Positions 41,101 through 55,708 of a DNA stretch of 64,000 nt are shown here, piece by piece. The translations under genes and the position numbers were made by a program. Positions within the stretch are counted from its first letter, which is position 1; the number at the start of each line of letters is the position of its first letter. Under the pieces are notes generated by a model. The model worked only from the letters and a program-made list of their open reading frames with translations. It was not told the DNA's origin and did not search any database. This stretch comes from Onchocerca volvulus (taxonomy: Eukaryota; Nematoda; Chromadorea; Rhabditida; Onchocercidae), in assembly GCA_000499405.2 (NCBI GenBank), contig HG738137.1, forward strand, positions 10,052,768 to 10,116,767, read 5' to 3'.

Positions 41101-43648
41101 TCGTTTTAATACAATGCTCATTAGCTTAACTAGCCATTGAAACTAATTACCAATCATTAAATTAATCAACCAATTCAATTTTTCTATTTTTATCAATTTG
41201 CTTTCGCAATGTTTTTCTCCTAAAATTTTCATTCCAACCTTAAAAAATGAATAAGGAGAAAATACTTTATGAAAAATAGGCATTCAAATTTACAAACTTT
41301 TTTGCATTGTTAATTCCAATATTCTGTCTATTCATTCGAAAGACAAAATAAGACGAAAAACAAAACTAAAAAAAAGAAAAAGAAATCAGTCAAAAGTTTA
41401 TAAATTTAAATCCATCAATATTTGAAACAATTATTGATTGAAAGAACTGGAGCGAAAAAATCTATTATTACATATTTCACTGCTAATTTTTATCATCTTT
41501 TTAGGTAAAAAGAAAAAAGTTTTTCGGAGAAAATTGATTTTTTTCTCTGTACCCTTTGAAACATTTTAATAAAATGACACGGTATTTTACATCGTACGAA
41601 GGAGAAAAAAAAAAGTTAAATTTCGTATCTTCAATATATTTTAATATAAATGATATTTAATATGTATTCGATATAGTAACAATGAGAAAAAATTGAATCT
41701 GAAAAATAGTAATTAAAAAAAAAAAAATTGAATCTGAAAAATAGTAATTACAGTATTTTATTGTACTACAGTATTATAGATCACAAATGCCTAACAATAT
41801 TTCTGAGTATTTATATATCGAATACATATTACTAGTTTTTCAGAATTTATGACGAAAAAAGTAATCAAAATTTCCTATCAATTTCATCTTTTTAAAAAAC
41901 TTTCAACATTTTAAACAGAACAGATGATATGCTTTTCTCATACGATATTTATTCTAAATAAAAATATTTGACTGAATTTATGCATTTTTATTTGCGTCAA
42001 ATATTTTTATGTCGAGACATATTTTTATGTCAGTTTCATTTGCTGAAAGTACTTCGGCTCTCGACTATTTTTAGCAATAATTCGATTTTCTCGAATTTGA
42101 TTTATTTCACACTTAAATGACATCATTTTACCAATCTGGAAGGTGCAATCCAATTTTAAAACATATCATACTAATTAACATTCTTGTAATTAAAACTATT
42201 GAACCGCTGAATTAAGCATTTATTTGATGAAAATATTTCTGAAATTTAAAGAATCAGAAAGTACCATAGACTGATCTAAAAATATTGCTATTAGAATAAT
42301 TTCTGGAATCATATTTTTAAAAACCGCATAATCGATATATCTCCTAGTGCTAGCATGACTATCTTTCAAGAACTTGTTCATCCATAAACTTTCAGGAAGA
42401 AATTCGGAACACGTAATTCCCGCTAAATTCGTCATTCACGTCATTACGCTAAGATTTTCCAAAATGACTAACCGAGAAAAAAGTATTCGAATTCAAAAAA
42501 ATTTAAAAGAAAATGGGAAATTTTGAGATTTGAATTGATTTTTCGCTTAAAAAAGTTCTGATCTGAAAGAAAAAATGAAATTTAAAACGATTTTCAATCG
42601 TTCGTTCGTTAGGTGTTGAAGCATTTTCAATTACGTTTCGAACATTGTTTTCTCTTCGAAGAAGCTAAGATGGAATGAAAATGCCAAAAATAAATTTCAA
42701 TGAATGTAAAGAAAGGGAGAGAAAAGTTAAGAAGAAGGAGAAGAGAGAGAGAGAGGTCAGAAAGAGAAAGAGAAAAAGAAAAACTTTTTAAAAAGTTCAA
42801 AGGGATGAAGAAAGAAGCTAAGGCATATGCTACTAAAAAGCTATACGATGGATTATTTAGCCACAAAAATACAAATCGTTCATCATTGATCTTCCGTTTT
42901 ATTTTTATTTTTTCCAATCAATAATACCAGGAGATATTGAAATTTAAACTTTAAGCATGAAATTTAGTTTATTTTAAAATTCATCAAAAGAGCTTTTAAG
43001 GACTATTTTATCCAGAAAAGTTAAGCAAATGAAAGAGTTAGCCATTGCAATACTTTTTTGAATAAGTTTATTCTTTCTGTTCAAATTTTTGAAATAAATT
43101 TACGAATCTTTTCAAAGTTAATTCTTTTTTTTTTTTTTTTTTTTTATTCGTTCGTTTGTAACAATTAAAAATAAGATTTAGCAATTAGTTGAAGCTTCAA
43201 TTTTTGTTTTTTATATTAAAAAAAATAATTAGGACAGTATAAATTTACATTTTCATTCTTTTACAACAAAGATGTATTCATTTCGTCTTAATTAGTTTAA
43301 TTAGTTACAATCAAAAATTAGATATAATTAGTACCAATAAAAACTTATCAGGAATGCATAAACTAATTTAAATTCCAGTAATGATATATTATAGATGCTT
43401 CAATGCTAATACATTTAGAAATCCTCTGTAAAAAAGAGGATATTAATTTCAAAAATTTAAATGCTTAGGAAAAAAGTAGTAAAAAATGAAATGATAAAAG
43501 TTTAATCTTAAAAATTTCAATTTTTTGGAAAAAAAGCTAAAAAAAAAAACAGGGAAAAAAGCAAAAAAAAAAAAAACACTTCTAAAGCATTGTCAGATAA
43601 ATAAACAAATAAACAAACAAACAAACAAACAAATCGAAGATAAATAAA

Positions 43649-43739
<91 letters not shown>

Positions 43740-46700
43740 GAGAACAGAAATGGGAAAGAAGAACATTTTGCAATTCAACAAACGCCTACCTTCTTCCTTG
43801 TCGAAATTTTCATAGCTATCTGCTCGAGAATCCTCCGCAATCGATCTTCGAGCCGAGCCATTAACAGCGCCGTTGGCAGTCGACGAAACTCTGCCACAAT
43901 CATTGTTGCTACTTTTCGATCCTTCGATTAGAAATAGAAATTCAATCACTGCTTGCGAATTTACCGAAGAATCTGCAAAATTTGGAATCTTTTCCTTCAT
44001 TTAATGCTTATTTTTACTGAATGAAGCAAAGATTAAAGATTACTATTTAATCAAATATACCAAAATGATAAAATACGCTGGCATAATTTGGAAAAATTAT
44101 TCGAATTGCGAAAATCAATCGAATATTTGATATATTGCAACACCTCTATTTATATCTTTCCAAATTCATCTTCTTACGAGGCCGTAACTCTTGCGAATTG
44201 ATTAATATTTAATTTATTCGACATAATTTTCACTTATTTGAAATTTATGGTAATTTTAATTACTTCATTTCTGTATCATCACCATTGACACAACACATTT
44301 TAGGAATGAATAGAAAATTGAAAATCTATCACTTATTTAAATTTAATTATTGCATTTAATTAAGATAAATTTGAAGGTATTAAATTTAGATCGTAAAATT
44401 TATCATAAATTTCAATAAATTTTTTGATCATTATTCATTCTTCAAAAAATATTCATTAAATTTGAAAGAAAAGTATCGATGAAATATGTTAAAAACACAC
44501 TTCGGAAATACACGTGATATGCTTCTTTTCTATCATTCTTTATTGTATTTTAGTTTAATTTTAAAAATGACAACCAAATATTAGTTTAATAACTCTTTTC
44601 AAATGTCAGCTATTATTATTTTATAAATTTTAAAACTAAAATTAAAATTATAAATTTAAAAAAAATTTTTAATTAAGTGAAGTTTCTCTATTGCAGATAG
44701 AAATGAAAATAGATATTGAGTTAAGTATGAGGGAAAATTTCATATTTTTTCATAAAATAGACCAAAATTAATTAATTAATTTCGCTAATTGTTTACCATT
44801 AAAGATATTATCCAATTCTTCGCGATAAAATCGCAATCTAAAGATATTTTCATTTTGAGCTGATAAATCAAACGTGCACGTATTAAATTGGCATCGGAAA
44901 AATAGCACACGTTCAGCGTTACTCGTACGTTGAAAGCATTTCACCAAAATATCGCCACGTAATGGTAAATCGCCCAAATCGAATGTATTACTTTCGGTTG
45001 TAATCCTATAATAGATTTATCAAATCTTATCAGTGATAATACAATTTAATAAAATTTCACAATATAACAAAATCAAAGAAATTTAGATTTGAAGAAATTT
45101 CACAATGTAACTAAATCAAAGAAATTTAGACTACATTCGCTTATTAATTTTAAAATATTGAAATTTTAAAAAAAAGCAAAATATTATTCCCAAATGATCT
45201 ATAATATTCTATTCCATTTCTTTACAACATCTAAGATATCTCGTCCCGCGATATCTCAAACTCTGGGAGAAAAAAAGGAGCATACTTAAGTGATGTTGTA
45301 TGCACTGGTTGCATGCGTTCATATATTTTGAATAAAATATTTCGACCAAAAAAATTCGTCAATATGATATTATGCAAATAAACAGTTGCCGGTTGAATTT
45401 TCGTTCGTCCACAAAGAAGAGATGAAAAATATTTTACATACCTGAAGATATATTTACTTATTATCCGTGAACTTCACGTACCTGACGTGTTTTTTACTTA
45501 CATCTTACGTAATGTTTTTTTTCATACATCAATTATATCCTAATTTTAATTAAACAAAAATTTCTCATTTAATAACTTCTTCAAAAATTTTATAAAATTC
45601 TGATGACAAGTTATTGTTAATTAATATTATATACTACTACTATTACTTTTTTTCCCATTTAATAATTTTATATTTTCTAATTAATTAATTCAGCGCATTT
45701 TTAAGCCAGCCTAAACGTTAGCAAGTTGAATAAGGCATTGTATGAATTTTTCAAAAAGTCATTCTGTTTAAATATGAAAATTAATAATTAAAAAATGTGC
45801 AAATTTCTTGATTTAAAAAAGAATAAATCTTGTAAAGCTTTCATAATTTTTAATTAAAAATTTTTTTGTAATAATGGATTGCAAATTAAAAATATTCGCA
45901 TTTTATGCATGCATTATTTTGTCCTAAAATATAGCAGAAGTAATAATTATGATGCTAATTTTTTCAAACTTTTTCAAAAAATTTGTAATGAAAAACATAA
46001 TTACTCCACAATTAATTGATATAGGTGAGTAGAATCAAGTTGACGGATGAAAATTATTCGCTTCATCATGAAAGAAAAGTTAGATAGTCAATTGATACAT
46101 AACTTTTCCCGTATTTTTAGCCAGTTAAAATTTTCAAATGAAATAATAAATTAAATTGACATGTGATGTCATTTTTTGTTTTATTTTTGAAGTTTTTTCA
46201 TTCCCTTCGACAAACATTCTTGCTCAATTTTAAAATCAATCCAAAAATTTAATTCGAAAAGGGATAAGACGACCGTCGAGAGCGTTAAGGTGATAAAATT
46301 AAGAGTTAATGCAAACACACTTTAGACGTCCTTGAACTATTTCATCAAACATGCTTTACTTACATTCTCGGCTAAAATTCAATCTTTCCTTAACTTGTTA
46401 ATTTGAAGGACAAAAAAAAATTTGAAAATTATTCTTTGCATGTGAACATTTTTACTTTATCAAATTTATCACCATTTTATTATCCACTGAAATTTGATTC
46501 GATTATCTCTTTATCAATTTGTCACATCATCCCTCAAATTTAATTTATCAAAAAAAAAAAAAAGATAAAAAAATGAACGAACAGTAAACAATTGATAAAA
46601 GATTGATTTAACAATTCTTAGTTATTATTTTACTCTAATTATAACTAATTAATTGAGAAGGAAATTTAACTGACCGTTTATGAGATGGCTGTCCATTTGG

Positions 46701-49700
46701 TCCAAGGTAATGTTCGCTAAATTGTTGCAAAGCAAAACGATTTTCAATTATTTCATTACTAAAATTGGAAAGTTTTCAAATTTCTAAAAGTTAAAATTCA
46801 TTTCATTCAATTACTTCAATAATATAATTTAAGCAACACAATTGGATTGTAATTGTGAATAAATGTTGTAAAGTGCTAAATAAGCCTTTTCGATCAAATT
46901 TAAATGAAATTTTAACTGACGTAGAACATATGCTGATATAATGCATATATGCGGCGATAACAATAGCCGCTCGAGAGCATCCACCCTTACAATGGATCAC
47001 AACGACGTTTTGCGAATTCGCAGATAGCCAATTCTCGAGCAATTTGCATATTGAACAGAGTCGATCAAGTGGTGGGGCCAGCTCTTCAGGCCAGCCAAGC
47101 TCAACTACTGAATGCAAACGGCCAAGGTCACTGCGTTTTTTCGATAAATTGAAAATCTGGAATTTTCATTTCAATAATAATGACATTTGTATAAATATTC
47201 CACAATGTAAACAAAAAGCAAATAAACAATTAATAACGAATTTTACATTTTCTTTCAAATTTTTATTATCCTTTTTACAATATTTGTCAAGAAAAAAAGT
47301 TTATGAATTTCAAATCGAATATTACTATAAATGAATAATAGGTTTAATGTAAAGAAAGGAATTAAAAATGAAATGAAATGAAATACATAAAATAAATTGA
47401 ACTAAAAAAATAAGTGAAAAAAATTTGAATTTATAAATTACGCATGCAAAGTTAGCCATTTCATGTGAGTGTTTTGTTTCTTTCAGTATTTTTTTTAATG
47501 TTCTAAAATAGCTTCAGTTGTTGAATAAATGTTGTTTTGTTCAAATTTTACATGAATAAATAAACAGATAAATGAAGCATAGCAAGTTCCTTAGGTTTGA
47601 TGTCAAGGAAGATAGGAAGTTTAATTATTACATTCCTTGATGGTTTCATCCAACAAAATCAATCAAATTTAAATTTTTCGAAATTCTCTTAAAAACTTTG
47701 TCCTCGGATGATAAGGCTTAGATGGATGGAAAATTTGACATTACTTATATATAAAAAAATCATAAAAACAAAATTTTTTCAGCGATTACTTTCTTGCACT
47801 TTCTTTTCAAACTTTTTTTTTTTTTTTTTTTTCTTTTGAAAATAAATATTTCATCGATTCGTTTTATTTCTCTATTTGATATATTTTCTTTCCATCAAAA
47901 GTGCTATCCAAAATGCTATCAAAAGAAAAATAAAAGGAAGACATTAATTATGTTTCTCGCCAACTTTCTTTTTTTTTTCCCTTAAAAACCATTTTTTTTT
48001 GAAATTTCTTTAATTTTGAAATATTTTCTTTTTATAAATGGAAAGTTTTTTTGTTTTCATTCCTTTACAAAAAAAGAATTTTTTTCATTTCACTGAAGAT
48101 TTATTAAGCTTAATGAAATTAACAAAGAAAGATTACAAAATACGGCAAAAAACACGAGCAGAAAGGAAAAAGTTATAAATTAACTTAAGTTGTATAAATA
48201 TTGCAAATTAATACAAATTGAATTTAAAAATTTGACTTATAATTTGATCCAATCTAATAAATAAAGCTAATGATATTTGATCTTTTTAGTTAAACTATAT
48301 CAAATCAAGGAGTAAGAATTTAATAGTGTAAAGTAATATAGCCTAGTTGATGCCAAGAAGTAAATGGAAAATTTCTCATTTTAAATTTAACAAAAATGTG
48401 AAAAATAATTGAAGAAATGATTTATTTGTTTAACAAAGGTATGAAATTTTTTTAAGCATTTAGAAAGTTTAATATTTTTTAGAAAAATGTTGTTATTTGG
48501 AAATTCAAACATTCGTAAATAATTCAAACAACTATTATTTATTGTGACACGCGACATCATTTAGATTGTTAATAATGCATAATTTATTACATGCAAAATA
48601 TTTCAAAATGTTCATAAATCGATGAAAATAAGTGTGATTTAAGAAATTAGCACATTTTAAGATTCATCTCATTCCGTATCATTTATCAACCGAAATGCTA
48701 ATACTTGACCATATCCTTGACCATAAACTGTCAGAAAAAAGGAAAACAATACCAAATATCTAATTAATTCTGTTAGTCTAATTAACAACTTATATTCACG
48801 AAAAGTAATGGTTGATAGGTCATTTAAGAACTTTGATGTGGATACTTCGAAAGAATTATTTTCTTCAAAGATGCAAAAGGGCAATGGTTCCTATGTATAT
48901 CTATGAAAGTTTTGAAAAAAAAAAAAAAATTGCTGCCTTTATTTTCTCAATTAATATTAAAATTCAAAATCTCTAAAAACTATTTCATCTCTTTCCTTCT
49001 TATTTCGTTTCAATTCTAATCCTAAATTCATCTCATTTATAATTTATACTTCGAAATATTATCCGAAACCAATCAAATTGTTTCATCCTTGATTAAATCT
49101 CAGATAATAACAAATACCTGTTTTTCTCATCTAGTTTTTCTAAATTTACTAAATTATTTGCAGAAAATCAGTAATATCCAACAATTCTTTTCAATTTTTA
49201 TCATCTTTTACACTGGGATGACATTGTTTTATTTAGATGTCTTAAATCTTATTGATTTTTCATTTTCTCATAAATGACATTAATTTATCTACCAAATTAT
49301 TTAATTAAAAGCAAGAAGAGATTTGCTTTTTTTTTTGTTTTTTTTTAATAATTGATTTCTAATGAAATTAATTTAAGTACAATGAAATTAAGTGAAAGAT
49401 AGAAATTGAAGAGATTTACCTTGTAGTGCTCAGAATGATTACGTCGAAGCAAAACGGTGGCTTCTTTGAGATCTGTTCGATATTGAGCATCCGTACTATC
49501 CGATGGAAATAATGCTGCTGAAATACAAATTTTAAATTTTGTTTTTAAAATTCAAATCTTTTGTTTACTAATTTTGCTATCATTTGTTTTCAATTTTAAT
49601 CTTGCATTATGTATCATTTGGCTAATTACTGTATTTTAAGTAATTCTGTAGCTATTATATGCTAAATAAACAAACAGGCAATAAACAAACAAATAAATGA

Positions 49701-52700
49701 TACTGACTTATATGATGAGAAGATGTATATTCTAGTATGAAAGATTGCAAAAATTTAATTAAATTTCAAAAAACTTTTTTCATAGGAATTTGAAAATTTA
49801 AGATTGAATGCAAAAATTTCTCGAATCCCCAAAAGTAAGCAAGCATTAATTTGTATTTTCTTGAAGGAACGGAATTTACTCATTTAAAAATGAGCAATTA
49901 TTCGATTTATGATAGACATATCAAATTTTTATTCGAATTTAAGCAGTCAAAATCATGTGGCGGCTCAATTCGTAGCAATTTTTACGAACTTTTCTAAATT
50001 CTTTTTTGTAATGAAATATAAATGATTTTATCGAAAACAAAAATTTTTTCATTAATGGATGAAAGAAAAGATAGCTTTTTATGTAAAATAGAAAAAAGGA
50101 AAAAAAAAAGGATTCTGAATTGTAATTATAATAAGTAATTGAAAGTATACGCAAATGATGAAATTTATTAATTTAAGTAAAATAGTAAACTATTAATAAA
50201 TTAAGATAAAATAAAATCAAATTGGAAGAAAGGAATGATACGGCATTAGTTGACAGTTATTTCTCAATTATATCAAATAATTAAAATTTAATTTCAAATT
50301 ATATACCAATAATTCGTTCGGTAATATATTGAAGTTTCATAACTGGCAGTGAAGCAATTTCCATCTTTGCTAATGTCGCATGATTACTTGAACTAGGCGC
50401 TGATGTTTCCATTGCCAGCATTGATGGCTTCTAGAATTAAATTTCGATATTTAATTAATTAATCATTTTCAGTGCTTAATTTAAGCCTTTGTCAAAGAAT
50501 ACAAGTTCTTGCCAATAACATTTTATAATTCCTTATAACTTAATTATATGGTATTGCAAATTAATTCATTCCAAGGATAGATATTTACTAAATAATGTTT
50601 ATGTTTTTGATTATATCATCAAACTTAAAATTTGGAAATTCTTTACAAAATCTCTTAAATTTTAGAAGTTAAAGCAACTGCTCAATTTTTAAATAGTCTT
50701 TTGAAATCCATTGATTAGATATTATAAAAATTCAAGGAATAATTCCATGATCTTAATCGTTTTATCAAAAAAACTGAATTTTTGATTAAACTTTTCTTTT
50801 TCTTTTTTTTTTAGAAATCTGGAATAATATTTCTTCCTTCTCTTAAAAAAAAAATAATCATAAAAATTTATCAGTGCCTGTCAAAAATATATCATATTGT
50901 AATTTGAAAAAAACATCTTCATATCGTAATTGTAAAAATGAAGAGATAATGTTCGAAATTTCTAGATTTTCAAAAGTTCAAAAAGTTTTATGAATTATTG
51001 GGAGAAATTTTTATAGCTTAAGTTGATTAAATTAGTATTTTTTTTTTATTAAATTAAATCAATAAATGTGATTGCATTTGCAAATGAATAATAATGAATG
51101 TATAAAATTTATATATTTTTGTCTTTCAAAAACTACAACTAAATAAGGAATGGAGAGAGAAATAAATATCGGAAATGAATTATATGAATAGGAATATATT
51201 GATAATGGAAAGAATCCCTATAGTTGGATGAATTCGAAATAATCATTAAAGATAGGCGGAAGAATTGCAGCAAGTTGCTGATAAATAGATTACAACTTGC
51301 ATTTCTTCCCCAAAGTATTTCAATTCTTAAAGAAGCAACTGTTCGATTATTGTTTCCTTCTATCTAGTTAACGATAGATTTTTGTTAGAGCATTCAAATA
51401 TTTCCTATTGATTTCCACACTGATAAGGACTACACTGATAAGTTGCAAAATAATCAAATTTTTGGAAAGTTTGAACTTATCTTTTGTATTTTACGAAAAT
51501 TTCATTTATTTTATCCAAAACATAATTTACCTATTTTAAACTTGCAAAGCTCAAAATTTAAATTAGTCGATAATTACAAAAAAGAAGCAAAAAAATTTAA
51601 TGAAAATTTTATAACTATAAAATGGAAGAAATGAGTAAAACTGTGAAAGAAAATTTCTATTTGACTTATTCAACATAGTACAATCTTATATTATTATTGA
51701 AAAAATAATTTTTATAAATTAAATCAATAAATTAAGCGATTTTCATAGCACATACATAATTCTTTGAAGATTTCTAAATTTTTATAAACAATTTCAACAT
51801 TTTTACAAATTAAAACTGTAATTCAAATTGAATTTTCAAATTTTAGAAATGTAAATATTTTAAATAGAATTGCTAGAAATAGCAAAAAAAAAAAAAAAAA
51901 AAAAAATTGTGCAGTAATGCTTGAACATATTGATAACATTATCAGTATTAAGCGCTTACTAAAAGTACATTAATTTAAATTAAATGTTTCAAATTTTAAC
52001 TTCTTAAAATGCAAATCATTCAATTGATTTTTCCATTCATCGATTTCTAAATTGTAAAATGAAAAAAAAGAAATATAATTAATAATCTCATTTAGTAAAA
52101 AAAATTGTTGAAAAGAAAAAAAAAATATTAGAGCTACAAACGTTCTTCGAGAATAGACAACATATTGGGACGAAGCAATATTTTAGAACTCAATTACTGA
52201 AAAGCTAAATAGTAGAAAGTTTCATTCAACTTTATGCGCTTATGTCATTTGAATGATATATGGTAATCAGAATTTGTGAGTTTTGACTAAACAATAAATT
52301 CCCACGGGTAGCAATGATGAAAAGTTGAAATACCAATACTCGTTGGTTGTAACAAATCAAATTGTTGGAAAAGTTCTACTGAAAAGGACAATTGAGAAAT
52401 TTTGTTCGAAAATTTCAAACTTCCTTGTCATGTTATGAGTACGAAATTTTGCATAATTCTTTATTGATGATAATTTAAATCGAAACTAAATAGCAGGGAA
52501 AATTTAAGAGGATTAATTTGAAAAATCAAAAATTGGGATCAAAAAGTTTATGAAATTTGGAAAAAATTGAAAGAAAATACTTCATTTCATTTCATTTCAC
52601 CCGAATAAATTTCAAATTCTAATATTACAATTGATTTTAAATCATTCGTTTATTCAACAAATAATCATTCTGCTTCAACATAAGGTAGTAACGAATAAAT

Positions 52701-55643
52701 TGGCTAATTGAATCAAAAATAATGAAAAATCAATTTTTGAAATGGTCAACTTTATCAGCTATTATTGTTTAGTGAATAGACATAATTAAATTTGATAAGT
52801 GAATACTGGATAAGCTGAATTAAATTAAATTCGAATTGAGCTTTTTTAATTTTCATTTTTCAATTTAAAGCATTGTTCTCTCTCCAAGTGGATGAGGTGA
52901 TAAGGTTGAAGAAGAGATTGTTTTTACGCTGTGAGCTGAGCAAACATTTGCATTTCACTTCTGTTAAATTATCCGGTAACTCAATGAACAGCGTTTCCTA
53001 TGCCATTTTTACTTCAAAACTAAAATCGTAAAATAATTTTTATCAGAAAAAAAAAAAAGTCCAATTAATCAATCAATAAACTCATACTTTAAATCATTGC
53101 TCAGTAATCTGAAAAAGTACAAGAAAATTAGTAAAAGGTAATAAACTAAAATATTAAAAGATCCTGTTAAGCAATCAATAAAGTTATACTTTAATATTAT
53201 GTCGCCGATTTCAAATTATTGCTAATTAGTTTTGAAAAATTAAAACAAACAATTCAAATGCATAATATCTGGCATAATTTATCGCATAATTTGAAAAAAA
53301 AAATCAAACACTACAGTTATCACTTATAAAATAAATAAAATAGCGTTTTTTTTTTCTTTTTTTTCAGTAACAGATATTAACAAAGTTCAATTTATCCTAC
53401 AGTTAGAAGGTAACTATTAAGATTTGATTGGAATTTAAGAAGAAAAAGCTATGAATGAAATGAAATTTAAGAAAATAAACTCTGAAATTTCAAAATTTTA
53501 AGTCGAAACTGAAAGATTTTGCAACATACTGACTATATTCTAAGAAACTTTCAAACACAAATAACTTCAAAATTTGAATCAAAAACAACCTTTTCTTTTG
53601 CTTTATGCACCATTCGAAAGCAAAACATCGCTCTTTATTTCTCTTGATTTCTTAAAGAATCGATAAAATTTAATAAAATTAAAAAAACGTTTTAAATTTA
53701 ATATAATAAAAATTTGTGCAAACAAATATTTCGTAAAATATATCGAATAAATGAATTATATCAAATAATAAATAATGCATGTAAATGCAAATATTTAATA
53801 GTAGAAATCATTTATCAATTGGCTGTTATAGAAAATTTTAATTTAAAATTTTCAATTCAAATTTTTTAAAATTAAATTAAAGCAATAAGATCAATAAGAT
53901 TAGCTTTCAAAGCTTATAATCTGAACATACAATTAAATGAGCGGAAACAAAGGAATGACAGGTGTTTCACAAATTCACACATGCGATAATCTCTTCCTGT
54001 TATTGGACGAGAAAATAGTTGTCGTTCAATAATTGTTGCAAATAATTCTGCTCTTATTGTTGTTGCTATTGTTGTTAAATGTAGTTGTATTCAATGCACT
54101 TATCAATCAAACAATTATCTTATCATAATTGTTTGAAAATTTTTTTCAGTAACAATAATAACTTTATCAGAATCTATAAAAACAAAATAATAAATTATAA
54201 TTGAATGAGTAATTTCGCGTAAAATAATTCGCAAAAAGTCGATTTTTGAAACAAAAAAAAAAAAAAAAATCTTCCTTTCAGCTAATATATATTCGAAAAA
54301 TAGTTAAATTGATAAAAATTATAGATGAAAATTGTAATCGAATGAATCATTTTTGTGATTCTATAAAAGTATAAAATTTTAGCAAAAAAAAAACAAAAAA
54401 AAAATGAAAGTGTAAACGAAAATTGAAACAAAGTAGAAGAATTAATCGATTGAGTAAATATATTATTGATAAAAAAATTCATGCAATAATTGATTGATTG
54501 TTTTAATTTAGGAATTACACAGGTAGTAATTGTAGTAATAATAATAGTTGTAGTAGTAGTAGTAGTAGTAGCAGAAGAAGAAGTGGATAGATAGCAACTT
54601 GCATACGTAATATTGTTCTGTGGGTTCACCAGGTTTATAGGTTGACAGGTGACAAAGGTCTATCTCTCTTCTCTTTCGTCTTTGTCACCTTTTGGAGGAA
54701 CCTCGAAAAGCACAGATAATAGCAATGAGAAAGGATAGAATATGATGGATATATACAGATATTTCATACGACCTTTTCATATTCATATGCAGCTACCAAT
54801 TGCCATAGACTATCACTCTAAAATCAGCGAAAATCGCAGGAACTTCTGTTGCGGTACTTTCACAGACGAATGATTATATTAGAGTAAACTTTAGAAGAAT
54901 GCGAGATAAAGAGAGAGAGAGGAAGAGAAGAAAAGAAAATACCCATCAATTAATTCATATTCACAATATGGCAAGGATAGGATAAGAGCAATTATGATAA
55001 TGAAAACTTGCTTTAATGAGTTATCAGCGATCTAAAGTATCGCTCTTATCAAAAAGTCCATAAAATGACAATCTAAAGCACCGTTTTTATTGAAGTCCAT
55101 AAAATAAGATCTAAGATATTATTCTTAGCGAAATCCATAAAATGAGGTCTAAGGCATTGTTTTTTATCAAAGTAAGTACATAAAATAAAACCTAAGGCAT
55201 CATTTTTATCTTTCGTTCTCAGTTTATCGCTTTCTTAAATTATTTCAAAAAGGGGCAGTGAATAATTGATGTCTTTTATTTCTTCTTTTTTTTATAGAAC
55301 TAATAAAGATTTATTGAATTTTTTTTTTTCGAAATAAAACAATTTATGAGTTTTACACTCTCATTCAACAAAAAGGATTTTTTTTACTAAATTGGTATCA
55401 TAGCCGACATGGATAATGTGATAAAGATTTAATGCTGAGGCATATTTTGCTTACAATAGCAAAATTCTCATTGTTTAGCAATATTAATATTATTTGTTGT
55501 AATTTGTAATGACAATAACAATAATAACAGCAATAAGATAATAACAATAATAGCAGCAACATTAGTAGTAATAATAGGAACAGTACCAGACTTCGTATTA
55601 TTACTACCCTATGTTACTGCTATTATTGTTATTGATAATAATG

Positions 55644-55708
<65 letters not shown>

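Larger units (their letters stand above)
39954..43789 (-). other. tensin intron 8
   Basis: 3.8 kb. Contains the 89-nt A-run, a 24-bp direct duplication near 41.7 kb and a purine-rich tract at about 42715-42790. A 71-codon minus-strand frame at 42220-42435 has no clear splice partners. Confidence 0.65.

Noticed and set aside
42220..42435. 71-codon minus-strand frame in tensin intron 8
   Set aside because: It starts with ATG right after a stop and has a plausible residue mix, but no convincing donor, no tensin similarity and a length near chance.
43582..44000. Long poly-Phe frames
   Set aside because: Translations of the 89-nt homopolymer; only the part within exon 8 is coding.
47044..47334. 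Plus-strand 96-residue frame
   Set aside because: Antisense shadow of tensin exon 4.
48669..48893. Minus-strand frame between exons 3 and 4 after an acceptor-like TAG
   Set aside because: Including it would insert a stop-ended segment into the conserved junction of SEHYK and IFNLS; no good donor in phase.
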